From contig OW818698.1 of NCBI GenBank assembly GCA_942493375.1, forward strand, positions 806,001 to 870,000: a DNA stretch of 64,000 bases, in the 5' to 3' direction. The DNA is from G942493375 sp942493375. Its GTDB lineage: Bacteria > Armatimonadota > UBA5829. A program made the translations under genes and the position numbers. Below, piece by piece: positions 54,023 to 63,911 of the stretch (position 1 is its first letter; each line of letters begins with the position of its first letter). Below the pieces are notes generated by a model that saw only the letters and a list, made by a program, of their open reading frames with translations, searched no databases and was not told the origin of the DNA.

Positions 54023-57000
54023 CTATGCCGCAACGGGCCAACCTGCGAAAAGTGCTTCAGCCTGTGCCATAACAGCATCTAGAACTGTATCTATTTGTTC
54101 TGCTGATATGTTACGCTTACGTAGAACCCGTTTAACCGCAGACCTTACACTTGCTTTGACATCGTCCCGGTGTGGTTCAGTCCAGTCGACCTTCAAGTTG
54201 CGCTTAAGAGTCTGTACTATTTCATGCACCAGGTCTCTCATAAGAGCGGTGTCATATACAATAACACCCAGGGCTGAAATTGTATCGTAAAATGCCAGTT
54301 CATCCTCTTCCAGTCCCAACTCAGCAGCACGTTGATTGGATTGTTCTATTTCGTTGTGAATTTGCAGTATAACTTTTATAACTGCAGCAGCGTCGATGAT
54401 TCGGTTGTGGTATTTCTGTAGAGTATTTTCCAGAAGTTCACGGAAGCTCTTTGCTTTGACCAGATTATTTTTCATACAAGCATAAATTTGGTCACGGAGC
54501 AGCTTTTCCAGTAATTTCAATCTTAGATTTGGGAATGGTTTGTCTTTAAAAGTCTGCAGGAAATCATCATCCAAAATCGATATATCAGCTTGAGGTATTC
54601 CGGCAGATTTGAATATATCAACTACCCCCTCAGATGTCAGCGATTCATCTACCAGGTCCCTGACAGCTTTCTCAATATCCGGTTTTGGTCTGGTACCGGG
54701 TATCGTTTTTAGCAACTGCTTTCTGACCTGCTGATAAAAGATGATTTCATCGGCATATATCCTGCATTCATCTAAATGCTTAACCAGCAGGAACGCATCG
54801 CTCAGTTTCTTTTCAGATTGAATGAAATTATCCCGTATGCTGTCGTCTTCCGTGAGAACGCCATATACAAGAGCATAACGGTCTTCAATCTCTATATGAG
54901 TCAGCTTTCTCCAGTCTCCATAATTTATACCATCCGGCAGATATTGAAGTATCTCTTCTCTGCAGTCCATAAAGACTGGAATAGCATGCTCAGTTACTTC
55001 CGGTGCTGGTTCTCCACGGCCTCCACCTTCGGTATAAGTTCCTGTAGCTTCACGCAGTTCATCACCAATACCGATGTAGTCTACAATCAACCCGTGCGGT
55101 TTGTCACTGAACACTCTGTTTACTCGTGAGATAGCCTGGATGATGGTGTGTCCCTTCATCGGTTTGTCGATATACAATGTGTGTAAACATGGGATATTCG
55201 TTCCTGTAAGCCACATATCGCATACAATGGCTATTTGAAGCGGATCATCCGGGTCAATCATCCGCTGTTTGATCTTTTCTCGCTGTGGTTTGGTTGTTAT
55301 ATGTCCATCCTCGCTCCATTCCGGAGGGTCTTTAGATAAATCACCAGTCATTACTATCTTTACTTCCGGACAGCCTGGTAATGCTGTAAGAGCATTATAT
55401 AGTCGAACGCAGTTCTGACGAGTCATGCAGACTGCAATTGCTTTACCGCGCAGAGTATCCGTGCGCTCTTTGAAATGCACCAGCAGGTCCTGAGCCAGTT
55501 CCGCCATGCGGCTTTTGGCCCCAGCCGCTGCTGCCAGAGCTGCCCATTGGCCTTTTTTGCGTTCCAGGTTGTCCACATCTTGACCCGATGTTATCTCGCT
55601 TAAGGCTTCGTCGATATCGTGTTTACTCAACTGCAGTTTGATCAAACGCGGCATGTAGAAGATTGGTACAGTTGCCTTGTCTTCCTGGGATTGCTTAATA
55701 TCATAGGTGTGAATCAGGTTACCGAAAACCTCAATGGTGTCCGCTCCACTAAAGCTGATGGGAGTTCCTGTAAAACCGAGGCGCTTCGCATTTGGTAGAG
55801 CTTCATTCAGATATCTTGCGTAACCCTGCATAAAACCATATTGCGAACGGTGGGCTTCATCAGCAATCACTATGATATTAGAACGTGTTGAAAGGACCGG
55901 ATGCTCTATCTCACTGCCATCATCTTTGAGTCTGAATTTCTCTATGGTGCTGAAGATAATTTCCCCGCCCTCAGTTTTGAGCATCTCCCGTAGATCATCC
56001 ACCGATTCTGCGTGCTTTACAATACCTACAAGAGATTTTCCTGCAACAAACTGGTCATGAAGTTGGTCATCAAGGTCAGTCCTGTCCACCTGGAGAACAA
56101 ATGTTGGGTTCTCAAGCTCGGGAGCTCTTCTGAGTATGCCGATTAAGAACAACATCGAAAGCGATTTACCGGAACCGGTTGTGTGCCAGATAACACCTAT
56201 CCGCCTGTCCTTGCCCTCTGTAACTGTTTGAATGGCTTTTTGTGCAGCTATATTGACGGCGAAATACTGGTGATATCTTGCACCTTTCTTGGTGATTTTT
56301 TCGTTTTCTTCTTCAAAGACAATAAAGTTCCTTATATAACACAACAACCTGTCTTTGGGAAACAAGCCTTCGATAAGGGTTTTCATACTGCCGGTGGTAT
56401 TAGCTTCTACATTGTGACCATCAATAGATTTCCAGGGTGAAAACCATTCCATATCAGCCGACCACATTCCATGAAATGTAGTTATACCGTCTGAGATCAC
56501 AGTGAATGCGTTGTAATCAAAAATCTGTGAAATGCCGTGTTTATAGTGACTGATCTGGTTGTGTGCATCCTCTACAGTCGGATCTTCGGCATATGGATTC
56601 TTAAGTTCAAAGAGGACGAGAGGAAGTCCGTTTATGAAGATAACAATATCAGGTCTGCGGTCATTTTTGCCTCTGACCGGGAACTGGTTAACTACAAGGA
56701 ATTCATTATCTTCCGGTTCATCCCAGGATATCGGATAAATGTGTCTATATTCATGTGTGCCATCCGGCAAGTCAACACGCAGTTCGAATCCCCGGGTGAG
56801 TCTTTTATGGAAGTCCAGGTTTCTGCGGATTGTATCAACACCGTCCGGACGACAGATTTGAGATACAGCTTCATCCAGGGCATTTTTAGGTAAATCCGGA
56901 TAACGCCTGGCCAGCGATTTCCTGAGCCTGTCTTTCAAAACTACTTCATGTTTTGGCCTGTCGATCTCCAAGCCGAGTTGATACTCATAACCAAGCTGAT

Positions 57001-57055
57001 CCAGTCGCTCAATAGTAGTAAGCTCAAAATCCGTCTCAGTTCCCCGATGAGTCAT
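54023..57055 (-). CDS. hsdR: Type I restriction enzyme HsdR (ATP-dependent translocase/endonuclease)
   Basis: 1010 aa. N-terminal PD-(D/E)XK nuclease with RPDIVIFI and FELKNP (Glu150, Lys152). SF2 helicase region: Walker A HTTGSGKS (Lys297), DEAH box ADEAHRSQYG (Asp399), and LGFTGTP, followed by a helical C-terminal part. Cuts unmodified DNA after translocation by the HsdM-HsdS complex. Length and layout are standard for EcoR124-like HsdR. It is last in the operon and preceded by a helically phased direct-repeat array (57169-57264), so it may be regulated separately from the methylase. Confidence 0.97.
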   Translation of the reverse strand: MTHRGTETDFELTTIERLDQLGYEYQLGLEIDRPKHEVVLKDRLRKSLARRYPDLPKNALDEAVSQICRPDGVDTIRRNLDFHKRLTRGFELRVDLPDGTHEYRHIYPISWDEPEDNEFLVVNQFPVRGKNDRRPDIVIFINGLPLVLFELKNPYAEDPTVEDAHNQISHYKHGISQIFDYNAFTVISDGITTFHGMWSADMEWFSPWKSIDGHNVEANTTGSMKTLIEGLFPKDRLLCYIRNFIVFEEENEKITKKGARYHQYFAVNIAAQKAIQTVTEGKDRRIGVIWHTTGSGKSLSMLFLIGILRRAPELENPTFVLQVDRTDLDDQLHDQFVAGKSLVGIVKHAESVDDLREMLKTEGGEIIFSTIEKFRLKDDGSEIEHPVLSTRSNIIVIADEAHRSQYGFMQGYARYLNEALPNAKRLGFTGTPISFSGADTIEVFGNLIHTYDIKQSQEDKATVPIFYMPRLIKLQLSKHDIDEALSEITSGQDVDNLERKKGQWAALAAAAGAKSRMAELAQDLLVHFKERTDTLRGKAIAVCMTRQNCVRLYNALTALPGCPEVKIVMTGDLSKDPPEWSEDGHITTKPQREKIKQRMIDPDDPLQIAIVCDMWLTGTNIPCLHTLYIDKPMKGHTIIQAISRVNRVFSDKPHGLIVDYIGIGDELREATGTYTEGGGRGEPAPEVTEHAIPVFMDCREEILQYLPDGINYGDWRKLTHIEIEDRYALVYGVLTEDDSIRDNFIQSEKKLSDAFLLVKHLDECRIYADEIIFYQQVRKQLLKTIPGTRPKPDIEKAVRDLVDESLTSEGVVDIFKSAGIPQADISILDDDFLQTFKDKPFPNLRLKLLEKLLRDQIYACMKNNLVKAKSFRELLENTLQKYHNRIIDAAAVIKVILQIHNEIEQSNQRAAELGLEEDELAFYDTISALGVIVYDTALMRDLVHEIVQTLKRNLKVDWTEPHRDDVKASVRSAVKRVLRKRNISAEQIDTVLDAVMAQAEALFAGWPVAA

Positions 57056-57168
57056 ATCATTCTGCTTCCTGGGCTGTTCATCTTATATCATCTATTCTTC
57101 TTCATTCTTTATTTGCACAGTAATATATGCTTGATCCGGTCGGTTTGGTTCTTCAGGATAGCAGTTTG

Positions 57169-57264
57169 TTACCTACCAAGTAGATTGCCACTACCTACCA
57201 AGTAAAGTCGTTACCTACCAAGTAGATTGCCACTGCCTACTAAGTGTCTGTCGTTATTTACCAA
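57169..57264. repeat. Phased direct repeats of ACCTACCAAGTA upstream of hsdR
   Basis: The core ACCTACCAAGTA occurs at 57171, 57193 and 57213, with degenerate copies at 57235 (GCCTACTAAGTG) and 57256 (ATTTACCAAT). Spacings are 22, 20, 22 and 21 nt, about two helical turns, so the sites lie on one DNA face. Gap of 247 nt between the TIR gene and hsdR, with no gene in it. It looks like a multi-site operator for a repressor or a controller of hsdR expression. Confidence 0.6.
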
Positions 57265-57302
57265 TCTCTCAGCGTTATGTACACCAGTCGATTGTAACGG
57301 TT

Positions 57303-58835
57303 TCAGTTCGCGGATGGCTCAATAATCTGCTCCTTTAAACGTTTAATAAGATCTGGCAAACGTTTCTTGACTTCAAATGCCTTCTCGACTTGTGGATTTA
57401 ACATTGGAGCCTTTTCAATACGCGCAAGTATTTCAGGCGAAACTGAAGATAGTTTTGTCAGTTGTTTCATAATCTGATTTGCTTGATCATAAGATCCTGC
57501 GTTTTCAAATATATCTACGAGAGCCTCTACAGTATTTCGATCACTGGCTTCTGTGACACTTCGAACACTACCAGGTACAAATTTAGAGAAGAGGTTACAT
57601 ATCTTTTCTGCTAACATAGTTGCATTTAGATGTAATCCATTCAATGCCTGGTCTTTGCCAATAAAACCATACGGAACAATTCCCAGATTTACAGAAATAA
57701 TCGGTAATCTCCGTCCGATTGCTACACCAATTTCCTGATCAGTCCAGTTGCTATCGTGGTAATCTGGAGTTAATAATGCAACAAATGCTTCCATACTATA
57801 AAGAGCGTTTTCGATCTCATTTTGCCACGCACGGGTTGGTTCAATATCTTCATGAGCCACAAAGCAGGTAATTCCATACTTGAGCAAAGCATCCTTAAGT
57901 TTGGCTGTTTCTGATTTATAACTTACTTTATGGCTTAAGAAAACTCGATAATATCCAGGATAATGCCATATACGATCAAGTTCCGTATCAGCCACGGCTA
58001 CCATATCAATTTTGTCCGTAGGATCTGTATCGATTATAGTAGAATGATCAATAGCGCCATATATTGGTTTCTCACCTATATATCTTGTAACAACAATTTG
58101 CCAGGTAGTAGGTAACAATATCTTATTTACAGCATCTACTATTCTGATTGACTCATCGGAATCAAGTCTGACTACTGGATGTATAATCTCACAGATAAAT
58201 GCGACAAATTTGGCATCATCTGTGTTGAGCAGATCAAATCTAAGGTCAGTATATATCCAGTCTTCATCATAATCATTGTTATTTACTGTATGCTGCCATA
58301 TATCGTCTTTAGCATTTTGATATCTAAAATCATTAGACTCGTATGTAGTTAAGTCATATAAACGGTTTAGAAATTCCAGATCACTGAGACATCCAGACCA
58401 ATGTATCTTTTCAATCTTAAGATAGTCAATAATGTCTTGACGTAATTCTGTAGGGATACTTTTTGCTTTTTGAGTTTTCTTTTCTGATTTCTGTTCTGTT
58501 ACTACTGGTTGATATTCTTCTGTGTCAAAATAAATGTCCGATACGAATTCATGCGGAACCGATTTTAACTCATTAACACGTCGCGCTATTTCACTGCCAA
58601 TATCTTTTAGATTATCGATTATTTCAAAATAGATATCCCTAGGCACAAGAAAGTGAACAGAATGTCCATCAATCCCTCCGTCTAGGTTGTCATATACAAC
58701 ACCTTCTTCAACAGAATATTGAGATCTCTGTAGCAGGTCTCTAAGTAAGTTATTGCCTTTCCGCCCATAGTCCACTGACATTAAAGAGAATAGTTTACCT
58801 AATTTTGCAGGTAGATCATATTTTACGATGTTCAC
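57303..58835 (-). CDS. AbiJ-type N-terminal domain-TIR fusion, predicted abortive-infection effector
   Basis: 510 aa, no signal peptide. Residues about 1-120 form a region of unknown fold; about 130-275 resemble an AbiJ N-terminal-type domain (LRQDIIDYLKIEKIHWSGCL, EDWIYTDLRFDLLNT, FICEIIHPVVRLDSDES). Residues about 295-420 are a TIR domain (YYRVFLSHKVSYKSE, CFVAHEDIEPTRAWQNEIE, SNWTDQEIGVAIGRR), with Glu368 of WTDQE at the position of the NADase glutamate. About 90 helical residues follow. Bacterial TIR proteins deplete NAD+ upon phage sensing. Its ATG overlaps the hsdS stop (ATGA at 58832-58835), so it is translated with the specificity subunit. Confidence 0.85.
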   Translation of the reverse strand: MNIVKYDLPAKLGKLFSLMSVDYGRKGNNLLRDLLQRSQYSVEEGVVYDNLDGGIDGHSVHFLVPRDIYFEIIDNLKDIGSEIARRVNELKSVPHEFVSDIYFDTEEYQPVVTEQKSEKKTQKAKSIPTELRQDIIDYLKIEKIHWSGCLSDLEFLNRLYDLTTYESNDFRYQNAKDDIWQHTVNNNDYDEDWIYTDLRFDLLNTDDAKFVAFICEIIHPVVRLDSDESIRIVDAVNKILLPTTWQIVVTRYIGEKPIYGAIDHSTIIDTDPTDKIDMVAVADTELDRIWHYPGYYRVFLSHKVSYKSETAKLKDALLKYGITCFVAHEDIEPTRAWQNEIENALYSMEAFVALLTPDYHDSNWTDQEIGVAIGRRLPIISVNLGIVPYGFIGKDQALNGLHLNATMLAEKICNLFSKFVPGSVRSVTEASDRNTVEALVDIFENAGSYDQANQIMKQLTKLSSVSPEILARIEKAPMLNPQVEKAFEVKKRLPDLIKRLKEQIIEPSAN

Positions 58836-60055
58836 AAGACAACCTCCACCATAATCTCTGCCTGTTTTACTTGGATATCACCAGAAAGCAGCTTTGGTAA
58901 TAATCGGTCTCGTAGATCAGCAAGTGTCTTGGATTCAAATATTGATAACTGAATTTTCTTAATATGTTTACAACACATTTCATTGTATTTATGAATTACA
59001 TGATCAGACGGTATCAGAACTTTATATCTTTTCATCGTTGACCAGTCTGTTCTCGGCATTCTTGTGCCACCAGACGATGCATCAACATAATCTATAAATT
59101 CCTTACTCGACACATAACCTAGTAGCATTCCAAAGAATTCTTGGCCTTTTGGTCTAAGAACTAGAATGTCTGTAGAACAAACACCGTTGATAGGCGCAAC
59201 ACCAACCTTATGAAAATAAGGACGCAGTTTACCAAACAATATATCATTGCATTGGAACGAATATTTACCGCTACAAACGCTATTAGCATATCCCCACTCA
59301 TGCAAAGCGATATTTCTCCTTGGCATATGCTCTAAACCAATATAAGGAGTATCTACGTTGACATTATACGGCTTTATCTGATGCTTGTAGTTCACACTGA
59401 TATTTCCAAGCGTAGAATGAATCCATCCTTTCGGTATAGACCCATCTTCAGTTTCTACAAACGAATCCGGAAACAGTGCAGCAACTTCAGGGCTCATACC
59501 AAATGGTTGTCTTCCTTCTGACTTGGCTATTACTGGATCAAAGTCAACAAACCATGACTTGAAGATAGCTGCTGCCATAGCCTCCAGTGTTTTATTCATA
59601 CGCCGGTTAAGCTCAATTTTATCGTCTAGTGCACCAAGCATCTTAGCAATTGCGCGCTGTTCATCGATAGGTGGCCAGTTTACTCTAATGGGATGAACAT
59701 GGTTTCTATTTAGAGTCGGATTTGCAGACCCATTATCTAGTAACAAAAGATCATTTGCTATCAATTTAAAGAAATAATACACAAACGTTGGATTATTGCC
59801 TTTGAAATCTTTTACCCAAAGGGTTGTATCGTGAGGCCAGTAATCTTCATTCAAGAAGAATACTGTCCCGAGTGTCCCTTTTCTACCGAGAACCACTCCA
59901 GGAGCTTTCTGCATAGCAACATTATGATAACTGGATATTCCACCTGATGAGACAACAGGAATGTTTCCGGCATGTTGCTGAGCTTTGGTTATGTCAAATC
60001 CTCTTTGTAAAAGAACCTGATCTCCTATGGTAGTATCTATCCACTCACTTGTCAT
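58832..60055 (-). CDS. hsdS: Type I restriction-modification specificity subunit HsdS
   Basis: 407 aa. Two target-recognition domains separated by conserved helices: LPPI-like VNWPPIDEQRAIAKMLGALD and DKIELNRRMNKTLEAMAAAIF after the first, and LADLRDRLLPKLLSGDI at the end of the second. The recognition sequence is bipartite but not predictable by eye. The 3' end overlaps the TIR-AbiJ gene by 4 nt. A cluster of GTGTCGATT palindromes lies just upstream (60163-60266), between fic and hsdS. Confidence 0.95.
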   Translation of the reverse strand: MTSEWIDTTIGDQVLLQRGFDITKAQQHAGNIPVVSSGGISSYHNVAMQKAPGVVLGRKGTLGTVFFLNEDYWPHDTTLWVKDFKGNNPTFVYYFFKLIANDLLLLDNGSANPTLNRNHVHPIRVNWPPIDEQRAIAKMLGALDDKIELNRRMNKTLEAMAAAIFKSWFVDFDPVIAKSEGRQPFGMSPEVAALFPDSFVETEDGSIPKGWIHSTLGNISVNYKHQIKPYNVNVDTPYIGLEHMPRRNIALHEWGYANSVCSGKYSFQCNDILFGKLRPYFHKVGVAPINGVCSTDILVLRPKGQEFFGMLLGYVSSKEFIDYVDASSGGTRMPRTDWSTMKRYKVLIPSDHVIHKYNEMCCKHIKKIQLSIFESKTLADLRDRLLPKLLSGDIQVKQAEIMVEVVL

Positions 60056-60162
60056 GAATCATTCTCACTGGCAACCAAGTGACAGATATTAAGTTGTGCA
60101 ATGATTTAGTTGGCATTTTATCCTATCATTCATCTTGTATAATTTCATCACTTCAGTCATAT

Positions 60163-60266
60163 ATAACGTGTCGATTCAATCGACATATACTTTCATCGTG
60201 TCGATTATTTGCGTTTATTTCGACACGTCACATTAACGTGTCGATTCAATCGACACGTTAATGTGA
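60163..60266. promoter_or_regulatory. Palindrome cluster between fic and hsdS
   Basis: A 39-nt inverted repeat with perfect 19-bp arms, TCACATTAACGTGTCGATT (60228-60246), a single C at 60247, and its complement (60248-60266), covers the fic stop codon. Two further copies of the CGTGTCGATT half-motif occur at 60167 and 60197, with complements at 60178 and 60220. Repeated copies of an operator-like half-site suggest protein binding and a promoter for hsdS-TIR; the large hairpin could also end transcription after fic. Confidence 0.6.
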
Positions 60267-61340
60267 GAGAAGATCAAACAACTTTACATTCAAGTATATT
60301 TTCTCCTTACCTATTTTCAGAGATCGTAATATACCTGATTCTTCTAAAGTTTTGAGATATAAGGCGGCTGTTTGACGTTTTGCTATGCCTGCGTCTTCCA
60401 GAAATTGTCCCTTGGTATATGGTTGCATAAACAGCAATTCTATCAATTCCTTTGAATATATTTTCGGTTGGCTTTCTCTCACAGAATTTACGGTCCAATT
60501 TAGTAGATCACGAATATCAAGAATACGCTGTTTAGTAAAAATAGATGTTTGCTCCACTGCTTCCAGCATGTATAATATCCACGGTTCCCATTCCTGTCTT
60601 TCTGTAATACCGCGTATGCGGCGGTAGTATTCGGATTTGTTTTCGATTATATAACGGCTTAGATATAATACTGGAAGCTCCAGGAGATCATTGCATAATA
60701 AATAGAGAATATTTATAATGCGTCCTGTACGACCATTGCCATCTGAAAATGGATGAATAGCTTCAAACTGATAATGTAAAACTGCCATTTTTACCAGAGG
60801 GTCCGGTCCATCTTCTGAATGAATATATTCCTCAAGATTTCGCAGTTTCTGACGGATAAGAGCTTCACCTTCAGGTGGAGTGTATATAACTTCTCCTGTG
60901 GCAGGATTGCTTAGAACAGTACCCGGCATACTTCTTATGCCTGAAGTATTTTTCTTGATGGTGTTAGCGATATCTACAAATACATTCGTAGTCAGTATAT
61001 TACGCTTTTTGATATTTTGATAGCCTGTCCATAATGCTTCACGATATCTCAAAACTTCCTTTGTAGCAGGATCGACATTTGCTGACATAGTTGTGAGTGC
61101 ACGAAAAAGTGCATCATTTGTAGTAACTATATTCTCTATTTCCGAACTTGCTTTAGCTTCCTGCAGCACAATTGAGTTTATGAGAACGCTCTGGTCAGGA
61201 ATTGTTTCCCCTAATCCTTTCAATTCAGCTAACGCTCTACCCGCATCTATTGCTTTTCTGAGGATAGCTTTTGTTTCGATATCGGAATTGGGTGGCAAAT
61301 CGGGTATATCGTTATATGGTTTCATAGGATCAAATGTCAT
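60258..61340 (-). CDS. Class II Fic-family AMPylase with C-terminal winged-helix-like domain
   Basis: 360 aa. Fic motif HPFSDGNGR (His196), and an N-terminal inhibitory motif S65-SEI-E69-N70 that fits (S/T)xxxE(G/N) of class II proteins, so activity is probably self-restrained. C-terminal region (GQFLEDAGIAKRQTAALYLK, ESGILRSLKIGKEKIYLNV) is winged-helix-like. Transfers AMP from ATP to hydroxyl residues of target proteins. Starts 1 nt after hsdM's TAA and lies inside the RM operon. Its C-terminal domain could recognise the palindromes just downstream, or it could act as a cell-killing effector. Confidence 0.9.
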   Translation of the reverse strand: MTFDPMKPYNDIPDLPPNSDIETKAILRKAIDAGRALAELKGLGETIPDQSVLINSIVLQEAKASSEIENIVTTNDALFRALTTMSANVDPATKEVLRYREALWTGYQNIKKRNILTTNVFVDIANTIKKNTSGIRSMPGTVLSNPATGEVIYTPPEGEALIRQKLRNLEEYIHSEDGPDPLVKMAVLHYQFEAIHPFSDGNGRTGRIINILYLLCNDLLELPVLYLSRYIIENKSEYYRRIRGITERQEWEPWILYMLEAVEQTSIFTKQRILDIRDLLNWTVNSVRESQPKIYSKELIELLFMQPYTKGQFLEDAGIAKRQTAALYLKTLEESGILRSLKIGKEKIYLNVKLFDLLSH

Positions 61341-61341
61341 C

Positions 61342-62982
61342 TTATTTACCCTCAGTAATATTTGTTAATCCCAACATTCTCAGATTTTCGCGTATCTCAT
61401 CTTCCAGTCGTCCCGATTCAGAAAACTGTACGTTCAGCTTATCAACCAACCGAAGCATCTTCTCCTCGAAATCTTCGTCATCTTCTTCATCATCAAGAGT
61501 GCCAACATAGCGACCAGGGGTAAGTGCATATTTATGCTCACGTATCTTTTCTATACTGGTGACGTTGCAAAATCCGGGGATATCATCAGGTGCATTTATG
61601 CGCTTATATGTCCTATATATTGAAGCTATCTGCTCTATCTCTTCCGCAGACAACTCTTTCTGTTTTCGGCTTCCGGGTATAAGTATTCCAAGCCTGCGGG
61701 CATCAATGAATAGTATTTCATTCTTTCGTTTTCTATATCCACCGGTTCCATCTCTGTTTTTGGACAGGAACCAAAGACAGCATGGAATCTGAGTGTTGGC
61801 AAAAAGCTGACCGGTAAGCTGAACGATACAGTCTACATAGTTGTTTTCTACGAGCGTTTTTCTAACTTCCAACCTGTTAGTCTCGGATGTAGACAATTCA
61901 CCTGTAGCCATTACAAATCCGGCTGTCCCATTGTGTTTCAAGTGGCTGAGAAAATGCATTATCCACATAGTGTTTGCATTCCGGGGTGACAGGGACATGT
62001 CTACTCCACCAATTTTCAGCCTCGGGTCCTTGTCCGGTAGACCACTCGCACCCCAGCCGATATCAGACTTGGCGCCGTCATTAAATGGGGGATTAGATAT
62101 TATGTAATCTGCTTTTAATGTCGCATGCTGGTCATCTGAATATGTATTGCCTAATTCAATGTTTCCGTCTATACCATGTATAAAGAGATTCATACGACAA
62201 AGACGATAAGTAAAATCCTTGCTTTCTTGACCATAAAATGAAAGCTGACGATTATGATGTATAAACTCATCAGATGTAACAAACATACCGCCTGAACCAC
62301 AGCATGGATCATATACAGTCCCGGTTTCAGGCTCCAGCATTGCTACGAGTGTGCGAACAATGCTTGGAGGGGTAAAATAATCTCCACCGCGTTTGCCTTC
62401 ACTGTTTGCGAATTCTCCAATAAAATACTGGTAAACTCGTCCTATCAGGTCTTCACCATTGTGCTCTTGCTTGAATATATCCTTGGAAAACAGGTTAATG
62501 AGACCAGTCACGTTCTCAGGGCTCAGATTGGAACCGGAGTATATCTTTGGCAGAAGTCCCCTTAGCTTGGCAGGATATGTGTTTTCAAGTAGCTCCAGTA
62601 TGTTATCAAGTCTTACCTTTATATCATCACTCTGTGCTTTGGCAACTATATTATCCCAGCGTGCTTCAGTCGGAACCATAAACGCACCGCCAGCGCGGTA
62701 TTCACCAGGATCTTCAAGTATATCGCTAATCTGCTTGGGATTGGTAGTGTGGTATTCACTCTTGGGGTCTGAAATGAGTCTAGCCAGTTCATCTCGGCGT
62801 TTTTCAAACCGAAGAGAGAGGAACCGAAGGAAAATAATCGGCAGCACATAACGCTTGTAATCCGCAGGCTCAATAGAACCACGCAGATTAACCGCCGCCT
62901 CCCAAAGCTGTTTTATGAGATCAGAGATTCCATTCTCCTGACCATTCTTGTTGTTCTTACTGTTTTTACTTTTTACTGCCAT
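61342..62982 (-). CDS. hsdM: Type I restriction-modification DNA methyltransferase HsdM
   Basis: 546 aa. Helical N-terminal domain (LWEAAVNLRGSIEPADYKRY, SLRFEKRRDELARL), then the N6-adenine methylase core with SAM-binding YDPCCGSGGMFV (Asp225) and catalytic NPPF (Asn297). Methylates adenine in the HsdS-defined site; essential for modification and for restriction complexes. First gene of the operon hsdM-fic-hsdS-TIR-hsdR; fic follows after 1 nt. Weak ribosome site upstream. Confidence 0.97.
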   Translation of the reverse strand: MAVKSKNSKNNKNGQENGISDLIKQLWEAAVNLRGSIEPADYKRYVLPIIFLRFLSLRFEKRRDELARLISDPKSEYHTTNPKQISDILEDPGEYRAGGAFMVPTEARWDNIVAKAQSDDIKVRLDNILELLENTYPAKLRGLLPKIYSGSNLSPENVTGLINLFSKDIFKQEHNGEDLIGRVYQYFIGEFANSEGKRGGDYFTPPSIVRTLVAMLEPETGTVYDPCCGSGGMFVTSDEFIHHNRQLSFYGQESKDFTYRLCRMNLFIHGIDGNIELGNTYSDDQHATLKADYIISNPPFNDGAKSDIGWGASGLPDKDPRLKIGGVDMSLSPRNANTMWIMHFLSHLKHNGTAGFVMATGELSTSETNRLEVRKTLVENNYVDCIVQLTGQLFANTQIPCCLWFLSKNRDGTGGYRKRKNEILFIDARRLGILIPGSRKQKELSAEEIEQIASIYRTYKRINAPDDIPGFCNVTSIEKIREHKYALTPGRYVGTLDDEEDDEDFEEKMLRLVDKLNVQFSESGRLEDEIRENLRMLGLTNITEGK

Positions 62983-63290
62983 ATTATAAAGTGCCGAAGC
63001 ACATACCTTTTCCTATTCACTCGACTTCCGTATAAATAAGGTATCAATATTGGATACCAGCATAGAGATTATAACGCACCGATGCCCAAACGTCGAGAAT
63101 AACTGCCGATACAGCGCGCAACAACTGGAATTGCCACTTTCAACCACCCGTTTCATAATCTCACTCCCCTACTCTCTAAAAAAATATTTTCCAAATCCCG
63201 GAACATTTCCAATTTTCCAGCGTCTTATAATATAGAACTTTTGTTCGATGCTAAAAGGCACGTCCATTCCGGATATGTTACAACCAGTCC

Positions 63291-63320
63291 CTTCTTAGCG
63301 TCTTGGCGGCTTTGCGTGAA
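63291..63320 (-). repeat. Dispersed repeat CTTCTTAGCGTCTTGGCGGC type
   Basis: 30 nt reading CTTCTTAGCGTCTTGGCGGC then TTTGCGTGAA. Looks like one of the short G+C-rich elements (reverse form TTCACGCAAAGCCGCC...) that litter intergenic regions in many environmental genomes. One copy only in this window. Confidence 0.4.
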
Positions 63321-63911
63321 AATTTAGCCAGTTTCATAACGAAGTCAATATATTGCCCATATATTCACTTTGATTCACTTTTACAACCATGTATTATAGC
63401 AAAGAAAAAGCAAATAATCCGTGTGTTTCTGCAAATATCCGACAACTTCAGATAAAAACAAGCAGGTTTCAATAAAAAACAAGTGTGTTTTCGATCGTTT
63501 CTGAAAGGTTTTTGAGCTCAAGTCAGTCCAAGTGAGGGTGGGAAATTTACATGAAAATATTTTCCCGAACGAACTACCTGTCAAAACGTGACATTTCATT
63601 GTTTGCTGTGACTATACGGTATCATCTCATTGCAAAAAAGGAGGAGTCAAAACCAGCATCCAGCCACATCCAGGGGGAGTTGAATGTTTTTACATACTTA
63701 CATTGTTAAAACGAACTGTCCCACGCTCAGTAACTCCAAATCTGAGCTCGATTTGTTTTGGTAGGAACCTGTTTTTGAATTCCAAAACGAACTGTTCAGA
63801 CAGATTACGGGAGGCTGTAGAAGGCCTCCATGCAGGATTGTTTCGCAACTATAAGCTTGGTTTGTTGCCCCGGTTGTCGAGTGTAGCGGAACAGCCGATG
63901 CAACCAGAGAA

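Noticed and set aside
57169..57264. Phased repeats as a small CRISPR array
   Set aside because: Repeat cores are only 12 nt with ~9 nt between, too short for repeats and spacers, and no cas genes are present.
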